Shown here piece after piece: positions 7,013-13,695 of a DNA stretch of 16,716 nt. Position 1 is the first letter of the stretch, and every line of letters starts with the position of its first letter. The notes beneath the pieces are model-generated. The model was not told the DNA's origin and made no database searches. It worked only from the letters and a program-made list of their open reading frames with translations. Both the position numbers and the translations under genes were made by a program. This stretch comes from Acetobacteraceae bacterium (GTDB taxonomy: Bacteria > Pseudomonadota > Alphaproteobacteria > Acetobacterales > Acetobacteraceae), in NCBI GenBank assembly GCA_003133265.1, contig PKWQ01000412.1, positions 3,860 through 20,575 on the forward strand, read 5' to 3'.

Positions 7013-7049
7013 CGCCGCCCGCGAACGATTTCGCTGTTCGCGGGCGGCG
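7013..7049 (+). terminator. Strong 14-bp hairpin after the small exported-protein gene
   Basis: Arms at 7013-7026 and 7036-7049 match perfectly over 14 bases around a nine-base loop, 74 bases after the stop codon. The stem is very GC-rich. No T-run follows on the plus strand, so it may end transcription with help, or shield the 3' end of the message. The fold is equally strong on either strand. Confidence 0.6.
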
Positions 7050-7179
7050 CTGCTGGGGTGCATAAGCCCACGCGGCGGGCCCCCGATGATCGCGACGTGG
7101 GTATCCTGGTCCTGGCTATGCACCGGCCCTCGCCCGACTGGTGGGTGCTGTCCGCTGCCTGACCGGGCGCTTTCGTTAA

Positions 7180-7224
7180 AGGGGCGGCCGAGTGTGCACC
7201 TCGAACCGCCCCTCCGCTCCTTTT
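7180..7224 (+). terminator. Terminator-like hairpin with T-rich tail
   Basis: AGGGGCGG (7180-7187) pairs with CCGCCCCT (7206-7213), and inside it CGAG (7189-7192) pairs with CTCG (7200-7203) around a seven-base loop. The downstream strand continues to CTCCTTTTC, giving a short T-run about six bases after the stem. On the minus strand the stem is followed by TTTAACG, so it may act both ways. It would insulate rpsB from upstream transcription. Confidence 0.5.
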
Positions 7225-7383
7225 CAAGCCGTTCATCAGTGACGATCGGCCTGATCGGCCCGGGAAAACGTCTCGTTGAGCTTGATCGAGTTCAAATCGG
7301 TGTGCCCCCCGCAGTGCTGCGATTTTATACGGTAAGGACCCCCATTTCGGGCCGATTTCGGCCTGAATCCGGGATTCGCTGCG

Positions 7384-7395
7384 ACCGCATGCGGT
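7384..7395. promoter_or_regulatory. Perfect 12-bp palindrome, possible operator
   Basis: ACCGCATGCGGT is its own reverse complement over all 12 bases. It lies 223 bases before rpsB and just before the hairpin-rich leader. A dimeric DNA-binding protein site is one option; chance is another in GC-rich DNA. No second copy was noticed in the window. Confidence 0.25.
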
Positions 7396-7407
7396 TTATG
7401 ACGTGTT

Positions 7408-7557
7408 AACATGGCGTGCAATGTGGAATGCACGCCATGTTTCCGGCGGATCGCCTGCCCTTGCGTTCCGCCTGAAATCCGGCCATATCCCGCCAGCCGA
7501 TGGGCCGTTCCATCGGTAATTCACACGCAGGGCGCCTTTCCCGCTGTATTCAGCGGG
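7408..7557 (+). promoter_or_regulatory. Hairpin-rich rpsB leader, candidate autoregulatory RNA
   Basis: Four stem-loops follow one another. The first has a perfect 13-bp stem (7408-7420 with 7429-7441, eight-base loop). The second pairs GGCGGA (7445-7450) with TCCGCC (7467-7472). The third pairs CCGATGG (7497-7503) with CCATCGG (7510-7516). The last pairs CCCGCTG (7540-7546) with CAGCGGG (7551-7557) around TATT. Ribosomal protein S2 represses its own leader in E. coli, so a similar role is plausible here, but I cannot match this fold to a named family. Whether all of it is transcribed depends on an unplaced promoter. Confidence 0.4.
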
Positions 7558-7618
7558 TCCGGTGCCGACAGGCCAGGCCCTGCGGAGGTTCAACCGGACG
7601 AAGGAAAGGAGCACGCCG

Positions 7619-8401
7619 ATGGCGATGCCCGATTTCACTCTGCGCCAGCTGCTGGAAGCCGGCGTTCATTTTGGCCATCACACCCGCCGCTGGAACCCGC
7701 GTATGGCGCCGTACCTGTTCGGCATACGCAACCAGGTTCACATCATCGACCTGCAGCAGACCGTGCCGATGCTCGACCGCGCGCTACGCGCGGTGCGCGA
7801 CGTCACCGCCGCCGGCGGGCGCGTGCTGTTCGTCGGCACGAAGCGCGCGGCGGCCGAATATGTCGCCGAGGCGGCCAAGCGCAGCGGCCAGTACTACGTC
7901 AACCACCGCTGGCTCGGCGGTATGCTGACCAACTGGAAGACCATCACCGGCTCCATCAAGCGGCTGCGCCAGATCGACGAGATGCTGGCCGGCGACATCC
8001 AGGGCCTGACCAAGAAGGAAGTCCTGGACATCACCCGCGACCGGGAAAAGCTGGAGCGGGCGCTGGGCGGCATCAAGGAGATGGGCGGTCTGCCCGACAT
8101 CCTGTTCATCATCGACACCAACAAGGAGAAGCTGGCGGTCGAGGAAGCCAACAAGCTCGGCATCCCCGTGGTGGCCGTGCTCGACAGCAACTCCGACCCC
8201 ACCGGCATCACCTACCCGATCCCCGGCAACGACGATGCGATCCGCGCCATCACCCTCTATTGCGATCTGGTCGCCGGTGCGGTGCTGGATGGCATCAGCG
8301 CCGAAATGATGGCCTCGGGCCAGGATATCGGCGCCGCCGAGGACCTGTCGGTCGAGGTCCTGCCGGAGGTTGAAGTCCCGGCCGCGCAGCCGGCTGCCTG
8401 A
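7619..8401 (+). CDS. rpsB: 30S ribosomal protein S2
   Basis: S2 binds late to the small ribosomal subunit near its head and helps hold S1. The 260-residue protein is complete. GVHFGH (15-20) and the RWNPRMAPYLFGIRN stretch open the fold, NHRWLGGMLTNWKT (95-108) is the S2 signature, and PVVAVLDSNSDPTGITYPIPGNDDAIRAI (about 183-211) is the conserved C-terminal core. A short acidic and alanine/proline tail (240-260) is variable in the family. AAAGGAG (7605-7611) lies seven bases before the chosen ATG, which favours it over the second ATG two codons on. It is followed by tsf after 66 bases that contain a strong hairpin. Confidence 0.98.
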   Translation: MAMPDFTLRQLLEAGVHFGHHTRRWNPRMAPYLFGIRNQVHIIDLQQTVPMLDRALRAVRDVTAAGGRVLFVGTKRAAAEYVAEAAKRSGQYYVNHRWLGGMLTNWKTITGSIKRLRQIDEMLAGDIQGLTKKEVLDITRDREKLERALGGIKEMGGLPDILFIIDTNKEKLAVEEANKLGIPVVAVLDSNSDPTGITYPIPGNDDAIRAITLYCDLVAGAVLDGISAEMMASGQDIGAAEDLSVEVLPEVEVPAAQPAA

Positions 8402-8409
8402 GCCTGTTT

Positions 8410-8437
8410 GCCCGGCTTCCGGCAGCGGAAGCCGGGC
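8410..8437 (+). terminator. 12-bp hairpin between rpsB and tsf, likely attenuator
   Basis: GCCCGGCTTCCG (8410-8421) pairs perfectly with CGGAAGCCGGGC (8426-8437) around a four-base loop, starting eight bases after the rpsB stop. There is no U-tract of note. In E. coli the rpsB-tsf spacer also holds a partial terminator, so a role in setting the S2 to EF-Ts ratio, or in stabilising the rpsB message end, is the natural reading. Confidence 0.6.
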
Positions 8438-8467
8438 TCATTGCTGACCCTTTCAGGGAGAACCACC

Positions 8468-9379
8468 ATGGCGGAGATCACCGCTGCTCTGGTTAAGGAC
8501 CTGCGCGAGAAGACTGGCGCGGGTATGATGGACTGCAAGCGGGCGCTGACCGAGACGTCCGGCGATGTCGAGGCCGCGGTCGACTGGCTGCGCAAGAAGG
8601 GCCTCGCCGCCGCGGCGAAGAAGTCCGGCCGCGTCGCCGCCGAGGGGCTGGTCGGGGTTGCCTCCGCCCCGCTCAAGGCGTCGATGATCGAAGTGAACGC
8701 CGAGACCGACTTCGTTGCCCGCAACGAGACCTTCCAGGCCTTCGTCGAGACCGCCGCCCGCGTGGCGCTGGGTGTCGGGGAGGATATCGAGGCGATCAAG
8801 GCCGCGCCGTTCCCCGGCACCGGCCGCACGGTCGCCGAGGAACTGACCCATCTGGTCGCCACGATCGGCGAGAACATGACCATCCGCCGCGCCCGCGTGC
8901 TGAGCGTGCCGCATGGCGTGGTCGCCACCTATGTGCATTCCGCGCTGCGCCCCGGCCTGGGCAAGATCGGCGTGCTGGTCGCGGTGGAGAGCACGAGCGA
9001 ACTGTCGGCGCTGGAGGTGCTGGGCCGTCAGGTGGGCATGCATATCGCCGCCACCCGGCCGGAATCGCTGGACGTCTCCGCGGTCGACCCCGCCGCGCTG
9101 GAGCGCGAGAAGGCGGTGCTGTCCGACCAGGCGCGCGCGTCCGGCAAGGCGGAGAACATCGTCGAGAAAATGGTCGAGGGCCGTATTCGCAAATACTACG
9201 AGGAAGTGGTGCTGCTGGAGCAGGTCTGGGTGCATGACGGCGAGAGCCGGGTGAAGGCGGTGGTGCAGAAGGCCGGCGCCAAGCTGACCGGTTTCGTCCG
9301 CTTCCAGCTTGGCGAGGGCATCGAGAAGCAGTCCGGCGACTTCGCCGCCGAGGTTGCCGCCGCCGGCGTGACCGCCTGA
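8468..9379 (+). CDS. tsf: Translation elongation factor Ts
   Basis: EF-Ts recharges EF-Tu by releasing GDP. The 303-residue protein has the N-terminal UBA-like domain (MAEITAALVKDLREKTGAGMMDCKRAL, 1-27), the TDFVARN motif (80-86) that inserts into EF-Tu, and two core subdomains ending near 285. The length is somewhat above the E. coli protein (283 residues) and normal for alphaproteobacteria. The ATG is preceded by AGGGAG (8455-8460) at a spacing of seven bases; an in-frame ATG 60 bases upstream lies inside the intergenic hairpin region and is rejected. A good intrinsic terminator follows, so tsf seems to end the rpsB-tsf transcript. Confidence 0.98.
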   Translation: MAEITAALVKDLREKTGAGMMDCKRALTETSGDVEAAVDWLRKKGLAAAAKKSGRVAAEGLVGVASAPLKASMIEVNAETDFVARNETFQAFVETAARVALGVGEDIEAIKAAPFPGTGRTVAEELTHLVATIGENMTIRRARVLSVPHGVVATYVHSALRPGLGKIGVLVAVESTSELSALEVLGRQVGMHIAATRPESLDVSAVDPAALEREKAVLSDQARASGKAENIVEKMVEGRIRKYYEEVVLLEQVWVHDGESRVKAVVQKAGAKLTGFVRFQLGEGIEKQSGDFAAEVAAAGVTA

Positions 9380-9406
9380 TAGCTGCCGACGACCGATACG
9401 TGCCGC

Positions 9407-9445
9407 CACCGGCCGGGGCCCACGCTCCGGCCGGTGCTGTTTTGT
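9407..9445 (+). terminator. Intrinsic terminator of rpsB-tsf
   Basis: CACCGGCCGG (9407-9416) pairs perfectly with CCGGCCGGTG (9427-9436) around a ten-base loop, followed by CTGTTTTG. A 10-bp GC-rich stem with a T-run, 27 bases after the tsf stop, is the clearest Rho-independent terminator in the window. It separates tsf from pyrH. Confidence 0.8.
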
Positions 9446-9480
9446 GGCCGGGCGATCCGGCGGGTTCTGCCGGGACTGGC

Positions 9481-9508
9481 TTGTTCGGGGCGGGCGGGAC
9501 CGTTAAGA
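9481..9508 (+). promoter_or_regulatory. Weak candidate promoter of pyrH
   Basis: TTGTTC (9481-9486) is followed after 16 bases by TTAAGA (9503-9508). The hexamer matches are modest. The call is supported mainly by the terminator just upstream, which requires a new start for the pyrH-frr-uppS run. Confidence 0.25.
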
Positions 9509-9545
9509 GGGTGACGCCCGCCGCCAACTCGTCAGAATGGTCCGC

Positions 9546-10271
9546 ATGTCCCAACAGCCTGAATACAAACGCGTCCTGTTGAAAGTGTCCGGCGAGGCGC
9601 TGATGGGCACGCGCGAGTACGGCGTCGATACCGAGACCGTCGCCAATATCGCCACCGACATCGGCGATGTCGTCGCCATGGGCGTTCAGGTCAGCCTGGT
9701 CATCGGCGGCGGCAACATCTTCCGTGGCGTATCCGGCGCCGCCGGCGGCATGGATCGCGCCCAGGCGGATTACATGGGCATGCTGGCCACGGTGATGAAC
9801 GCGCTGGCCATGCAAGGCGCGCTGGAGAAGAAGCAGGTGCCGACCCGGGTGCAGTCGGCGATCCCGATGGCCAGCGTGTGCGAGCCGTATATCCGCCGCC
9901 GCGCCATGCGCCATATGGAGAAGGGCCGGGTGGTGATCTTCGCCGCCGGCACCGGCAACCCGTTCTTCACCACCGACACCGCCGCCGCGCTGCGCGCCGC
10001 CGAAATGGGCTGCGACTGCCTGTTGAAGGGCACCCAGGTGGATGGCGTCTACACCGCCGACCCGCGCAAGGATGCCAATGCCAAGCGTTTCGAGCAGCTT
10101 ACCTATCTCGATGTGCTGGCACGCGATCTCGGGGTGATGGATGCCGCCGCGATCAGCCTGGCGCGGGAAAACGGGTTGCCGATCCTGGTGTTCAACATCC
10201 ATGCCCCCGGTGCGTTCGCCCAGGTGATGCGGGGCGAGGGCCGGTTCACCAAGATCACCGAACAGCAATAG
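9546..10271 (+). CDS. pyrH: Uridylate kinase (UMP kinase)
   Basis: PyrH phosphorylates UMP to UDP with ATP, feeding UTP, CTP and all nucleotide sugars; the bacterial enzyme is a hexameric amino acid kinase family member controlled by GTP and UTP. From the chosen start it has 241 residues. KVSGEAL (13-19) binds phosphate, GGGNIFRG (54-61) is the family signature, AGTGNPFFTTDTAAALRA (134-151) lies in the UMP/ATP site, and LKGTQVDGVYTADP (160-173) is the nucleotide-binding region. An in-frame ATG three codons upstream (9537) is equally possible, since neither has a good Shine-Dalgarno. Fifteen bases separate it from frr. Confidence 0.97.
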   Translation: MSQQPEYKRVLLKVSGEALMGTREYGVDTETVANIATDIGDVVAMGVQVSLVIGGGNIFRGVSGAAGGMDRAQADYMGMLATVMNALAMQGALEKKQVPTRVQSAIPMASVCEPYIRRRAMRHMEKGRVVIFAAGTGNPFFTTDTAAALRAAEMGCDCLLKGTQVDGVYTADPRKDANAKRFEQLTYLDVLARDLGVMDAAAISLARENGLPILVFNIHAPGAFAQVMRGEGRFTKITEQQ

Positions 10272-10286
10272 AACGGGAGGGATGCC

Positions 10287-10853
10287 ATGGCAGCAGACCT
10301 GAACACGCTGAAGCAGGACCTCGGCCGCCGGATGGACGGCGCGCTGGAAACCCTGAAGCGCGAATTCGCCGGCCTGCGCACCGGCCGTGCCAATCCGGCC
10401 CTGCTGGAGCCGGTGCGGGTCGAGGCCTACGGGACCGCGATGCCGCTGAGCCAGGTCGGCACGGTCGGCGTACCTGAGTCGCGGATGCTCACGGTGCAGG
10501 TCTGGGACCGCACGATGGTCTCGGCGGTGGAGAAGGCGATCCGCGACTCCGGTCTCGGCCTCAATCCCTCGTCCGACGGGCAGTTGGTGCGCGTGCCGAT
10601 CCCGATCCTGACCGCCGAGCGGCGCACCGAGCTGGCCAAGGCGGCCGGGCGCTATGCCGAGGGCGCCAAGATCGCGGTGCGCGGCGTGCGCCGCGACGGG
10701 ATGGAACAGGTCAAGACCTACGAGAAGAAGCACGAAATCGGCGAGGACATCGCCAAGACCTGGCACGATGAGATACAGAAAATCACCGATCAGTATATCA
10801 AGCGCATCGACGACAGCCTTGCCGACAAGGAACGCGACATAAAGCAGGTTTGA
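10287..10853 (+). CDS. frr: Ribosome recycling factor
   Basis: With EF-G, this factor splits the post-termination ribosome so that subunits can be reused. The 188-residue protein has the usual size. It contains the long three-helix bundle ends (LKQDLGRRMDGALETLKREFAGLRTGRANPALLE at 8-41, and the C-terminal helix to 188) around a small beta/alpha domain (about 43-103) with VGTVGVPESRML. The start is fixed by GGGAGGG (10275-10281) five bases ahead. Its TGA stop shares bases with a possible TTG start of uppS, showing tight coupling. All expected parts are present. Confidence 0.98.
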   Translation: MAADLNTLKQDLGRRMDGALETLKREFAGLRTGRANPALLEPVRVEAYGTAMPLSQVGTVGVPESRMLTVQVWDRTMVSAVEKAIRDSGLGLNPSSDGQLVRVPIPILTAERRTELAKAAGRYAEGAKIAVRGVRRDGMEQVKTYEKKHEIGEDIAKTWHDEIQKITDQYIKRIDDSLADKERDIKQV

Positions 10854-10861
10854 ACAGCGCC

Positions 10862-11620
10862 ATGTCGGCCGTACCACAGGAACTGCTGGACGATGTGCCC
10901 CGCAAGGCGGACGAGGCGCCGCCGCCGAGGCATGTGGCCGTCATCATGGACGGCAACGGCCGCTGGGCGGCCTCGCGTTTCCTGCCGCGCGTCGCCGGCC
11001 ATCGCGAGGGTGCGCGGGCGCTGCGGCGGACCATCGATGCCGCGATGCGGAACGGGGTCGAATGGCTGACCATCTATGCCTTCAGCAGCGAGAACTGGCG
11101 CCGTCCGGCCGGCGAGGTGATGGATCTGACCGGGCTGCTGCGCCACTATCTGAAGAACGAGATCGCCGAGCTGAGGACGAACGGCGTGCGGCTGCGCTTC
11201 ATCGGCGACCGCGACCGGTTCGATGCCGATATCCGCGACGATCTGGTGGTGGCCGAGCAGACCACCGCGATGAACTCCCGGCTCAATCTGACCGTGGCAC
11301 TGTCCTATGGCGCGCGCGACGAGATCGCCGCCGCGGCCCGCACCCTGGCCGAGCGGGTGCGCGCGGGGACGCTCGACCCCGCCTCGATCGACGAGGCGAT
11401 GCTCGCCTCCGCCTTGTGGACCAGGGACATTCCCGACCCCGACCTGGTCATCCGTACCAGTGGGGAGCAGCGGCTGTCGAATTTCCTGCTCTGGCAGGCT
11501 GCTTATGCCGAGCTGGTGTTCCTTGATGTGCTGTGGCCGGATTTCGGCCCGTCGCATTTCGCCGCGGCCTTGGCGGAATATGCCCGGCGGGAGCGACGCT
11601 TTGGCGCCCGCCCCGACTGA
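10862..11620 (+). CDS. uppS: Undecaprenyl diphosphate synthase (cis-prenyltransferase)
   Basis: UppS adds eight isopentenyl diphosphates to farnesyl diphosphate, giving the C55 carrier lipid needed for peptidoglycan and polysaccharide export. The 252-residue protein shows MDGNGRWA (29-36) with the catalytic Asp30, GHREG (46-50), FSSENW (74-79) and the C-terminal DLVIRTSGEQRLSNFLLWQAAYAELVF (194-220), all hallmarks of the Z-type fold. I chose the ATG at 10862. A TTG at 10850 that overlaps the frr stop would add four residues (MNSA) and cannot be excluded, as neither has a strong ribosome binding site. The end overlaps the start of cdsA by 20 bases. Confidence 0.96.
   Translation: MSAVPQELLDDVPRKADEAPPPRHVAVIMDGNGRWAASRFLPRVAGHREGARALRRTIDAAMRNGVEWLTIYAFSSENWRRPAGEVMDLTGLLRHYLKNEIAELRTNGVRLRFIGDRDRFDADIRDDLVVAEQTTAMNSRLNLTVALSYGARDEIAAAARTLAERVRAGTLDPASIDEAMLASALWTRDIPDPDLVIRTSGEQRLSNFLLWQAAYAELVFLDVLWPDFGPSHFAAALAEYARRERRFGARPD
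11589..11593 (+). promoter_or_regulatory. Ribosome binding site that supports the TTG start of cdsA
   Basis: GGGAG lies seven bases before TTG at 11601, inside the end of uppS. The competing in-frame ATG at 11580 has only a poorly placed purine stretch ahead of it. This favours the TTG start. Confidence 0.5.
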
Positions 11621-12500
11621 ACCCATAGCGAAGCCCCAAGGTGGCGGACCCCAGGGTAGCGGACCCCAGGGTAGCGGACCCCAGGGTAGCGGACCGTGGC
11701 GGGATTTGCGCGCGCGGGTCATTTCGGCCGCGGTGCTGGTGCCGCTGGCGCTGCTCTGCCTCTGGTACGGTGCGCTGCCCTGGGCACTGCTGATCGGCGC
11801 CGGGACCATCGGGCTGGCGATCGAGTGGACGCAGCTGTGCGGCTATGGCGTCGTCTCGCTGCCGGCGCTGGCTTTGGTGGCGATGACGCTCGCCGGCTGG
11901 GGCCTTGCCGCCGCCGGATGGCCGGCGTTGGCGCTGGTGCCGGTCGTTCTCGGCGGGCCCGCCGTCTGGTGCGTCGCCCGCGACCGGGGCAAGTCGGCGC
12001 TCAGCCTGGCCGCCGGGGTGCCATATATCGGCATGGCCTGCGTGTCGTTGCTCTGGCTGCGCGCCGACGCGGTCACCGGGCTGGCGGATGTGCTGCTGCT
12101 GCTGCTGATCGTCTGGGCGAGCGATATCGGCGCCTATCTGGTCGGGCGCCTCGTCGGCGGGCCACGGCTGGCGCCGGTGATCTCTCCGGGCAAGACCTGG
12201 TCGGGGGCCGCCGGTGGGCTGCTGGCCGCTGCCCTGGTGGGCGGGCTCGCAGCACTTGGCATGGGGCAGGTTGGCCTGTTCTGGCGGATCGTGCTGTTCG
12301 CCACCGGCCTCGGGATCGTTGCCCAGGCTGGCGATTTGATGGAGAGCGCGATCAAGCGCCGCTTCGGCGTGAAGGATTCCGGGTGGCTTATTCCCGGCCA
12401 CGGTGGGCTGTTCGACCGGCTGGACGCCGTGCTTGTCGCCGCGCCTGTCGCCGCGGCGCTGGCTTTGGCCTTGGGACGTGGAGTAGTGCTGGCACAATGA
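11601..12500 (+). CDS. cdsA: Phosphatidate cytidylyltransferase (CDP-diacylglycerol synthase)
   Basis: CdsA makes CDP-diacylglycerol from CTP and phosphatidic acid in the inner membrane, the branch point to all phospholipids. From a TTG start the protein has 299 residues. It begins with about 33 soluble residues holding four PQGxG units, then has some seven or eight hydrophobic segments (the first near 38-56). SPGKTWSG (195-202) and the signature from Ser249 through KRRFGVKDS, PGHGG (265-269) and FDRLD (271-275) are complete, with the lysines and aspartates used for metal and CTP binding. An in-frame ATG at 11580 would add MPGGSDA. The start overlaps uppS by 20 bases, and the TGA overlaps the ATG of dxr. 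Confidence 0.95.
   Translation: MAPAPTEPIAKPQGGGPQGSGPQGSGPQGSGPWRDLRARVISAAVLVPLALLCLWYGALPWALLIGAGTIGLAIEWTQLCGYGVVSLPALALVAMTLAGWGLAAAGWPALALVPVVLGGPAVWCVARDRGKSALSLAAGVPYIGMACVSLLWLRADAVTGLADVLLLLLIVWASDIGAYLVGRLVGGPRLAPVISPGKTWSGAAGGLLAAALVGGLAALGMGQVGLFWRIVLFATGLGIVAQAGDLMESAIKRRFGVKDSGWLIPGHGGLFDRLDAVLVAAPVAAALALALGRGVVLAQ
11634..11693 (+). repeat. 15-bp tandem repeat in the start of cdsA
   Basis: Four units of 15 bases follow one another (11634-11648, 11649-11663, 11664-11678, 11679-11693). The last three are identical; the first differs at two positions. They code for PQGGG and then PQGSG three times. The unit is five codons, so copy-number change would keep the frame. Confidence 0.92.
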
Positions 12501-13672
12501 ATGCAGTCGCAGCCGTACGGACCGTCACCATTCTGGGCAGCACCGGCAGTGTCGGCACCCAAACCGTCGATCTGCTTGCCGCCGAGCCCGGGCGGTTCCG
12601 CGTCCGCGCGCTGGTCGGCGGGCGCAATGCCGCGCTGCTGGCCGAACAGGCGCGCCTGCTCGGCGCCGAGCGCGCGGTGATCAGCGATCCCGCCCAGGAA
12701 GCCGCGTTGCGCCAGGCGCTGGCCGGCACCGGGGTCGAGGTCGCTTCGGGCCGCGCGGCGGTGATCGAGGCTGCCGGGCGCAAGGTGGACTGGACCATGG
12801 CGGCGATCACCGGGGCCGCCGGGCTGGCGCCGACGCTCGCCGCCATCCGTGGCGGCGGCGCCGTGGCGCTTGCCAACAAGGAGGCGCTGGTCTGTGCCGG
12901 CGAGGTGATGCTGCGCGCCGTGCGCGATGCCGGGGCAACGCTGCTGCCGGTCGATTCCGAGCACAACGCCATCTTCCAGTCGATGGCCGACGGCAATCAT
13001 GGCGCGGTCGAGAAGATCGTGCTCACCGCCTCCGGCGGGCCGTTCCGCACCGCCAGCATGGAGGAGATGGCGGTGGCGACGCCCGAGCGGGCGCTGCGCC
13101 ACCCGACCTGGTCGATGGGCGCCAAGATCAGCATCGACAGCGCCACCATGATGAACAAGGGCCTCGAACTGATCGAGGCGGCGCGGCTGTTCGATCTGGA
13201 CGAGCGGCGGATCGACGTGCTGGTCCACCCGCAATCGGTGATCCACGGACTGGTGTATTACTGCGACGGCAGCGTGCTGGCGCAGCTCGGCTCGCCGGAC
13301 ATGCATATTCCGATCGCCCATGCCCTCGCCTGGCCGGCGCGGATGGCCACGTCCTCGCCGCGCCTCGATCTGGCGCGGATCGCCACGCTCGACTTCGCCC
13401 ATCCCGACCTTGTGCGCTTCCCGGCGCTGAAACTGGCGCGGGACGCCTTGCGCGCGGGCGGTGGCGCCCCCACCATCCTGAGTGCGTCGAACGAAGTCGC
13501 GGTGGAGGCGTTCCTGAACCGCCGGATCGGTTTCCTCGACATCGCCGGCACGGTGGCACGCGTGCTGGATATGATGGGTACCCCGCCATCGAATTCACTT
13601 GATGAGGTGGTGGCGCTGGACGGCGCCGCCCGGCGTGAGGCCGAACGCCTGGTTGCCGCGCGCGCTGCCTGA
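12497..13672 (+). CDS. dxr: 1-deoxy-D-xylulose 5-phosphate reductoisomerase
   Basis: Dxr turns 1-deoxyxylulose 5-phosphate into 2-C-methylerythritol 4-phosphate with NADPH, the committed step of the MEP route to isoprenoids, which also feeds UppS. The 391-residue protein has the NADPH loop GSTGSVG (14-20), LANKE (125-129), the metal-binding DSEHNA (153-158), ASGGPF (178-183), the mobile-loop HPTWSMG (202-208), and KISIDSATMMNKGLELIEA (210-228) with the remaining metal and substrate ligands. These are the residues that also bind fosmidomycin in the family. The ATG overlaps the cdsA stop (ATGA), so translational coupling is likely. RseP follows after 23 bases. Confidence 0.98.
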   Translation: MNAVAAVRTVTILGSTGSVGTQTVDLLAAEPGRFRVRALVGGRNAALLAEQARLLGAERAVISDPAQEAALRQALAGTGVEVASGRAAVIEAAGRKVDWTMAAITGAAGLAPTLAAIRGGGAVALANKEALVCAGEVMLRAVRDAGATLLPVDSEHNAIFQSMADGNHGAVEKIVLTASGGPFRTASMEEMAVATPERALRHPTWSMGAKISIDSATMMNKGLELIEAARLFDLDERRIDVLVHPQSVIHGLVYYCDGSVLAQLGSPDMHIPIAHALAWPARMATSSPRLDLARIATLDFAHPDLVRFPALKLARDALRAGGGAPTILSASNEVAVEAFLNRRIGFLDIAGTVARVLDMMGTPPSNSLDEVVALDGAARREAERLVAARAA

Positions 13673-13695
13673 AACCGATAGAAAGGCTTTTCCAC

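Larger units (their letters stand above)
6939..7618. other. Non-coding stretch between the small exported protein and rpsB
   Basis: No credible gene is seen in these 680 bases. Short frames occur on both strands but lack family features. The stretch holds a 14-bp hairpin after the small gene (7013-7049), a terminator-like hairpin (7180-7224), a GATCGGCC direct repeat (7244-7251 and 7253-7260), a 12-bp perfect palindrome (7384-7395), and from 7408 on a series of hairpins that would lie in the rpsB leader. A TTATAC-like -10 occurs near 7325-7330, without a good -35 box. The promoter of rpsB must lie somewhere here, but I cannot place it with confidence. Confidence 0.6.

Noticed and set aside
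6427..7065. Plus-strand open frame of 212 codons spanning the small exported-protein gene in another frame
   Set aside because: The small protein in the other frame has a signal peptide, a ribosome binding site and an in-frame repeat; this longer frame has none of these.
7244..7260. GATCGGCC direct repeat as a CRISPR-like or iteron array
   Set aside because: Only two short copies one base apart; there are no further units or spacers.
7086..7409. Plus-strand open frame of 107 codons before rpsB
   Set aside because: It crosses a terminator-like hairpin and a palindrome, and has neither a ribosome binding site nor a recognisable fold.
8796..10877. Very long minus-strand open frame (693 codons) opposite tsf, pyrH and frr
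   Set aside because: Stop codons are rare on the antisense strand in GC-rich DNA. The translation is low in family features, and the opposite strand holds three certain genes.
12134..13402. Long minus-strand open frame (422 codons) opposite cdsA and dxr
   Set aside because: Same antisense composition effect; dxr and cdsA carry full motif sets on the plus strand.
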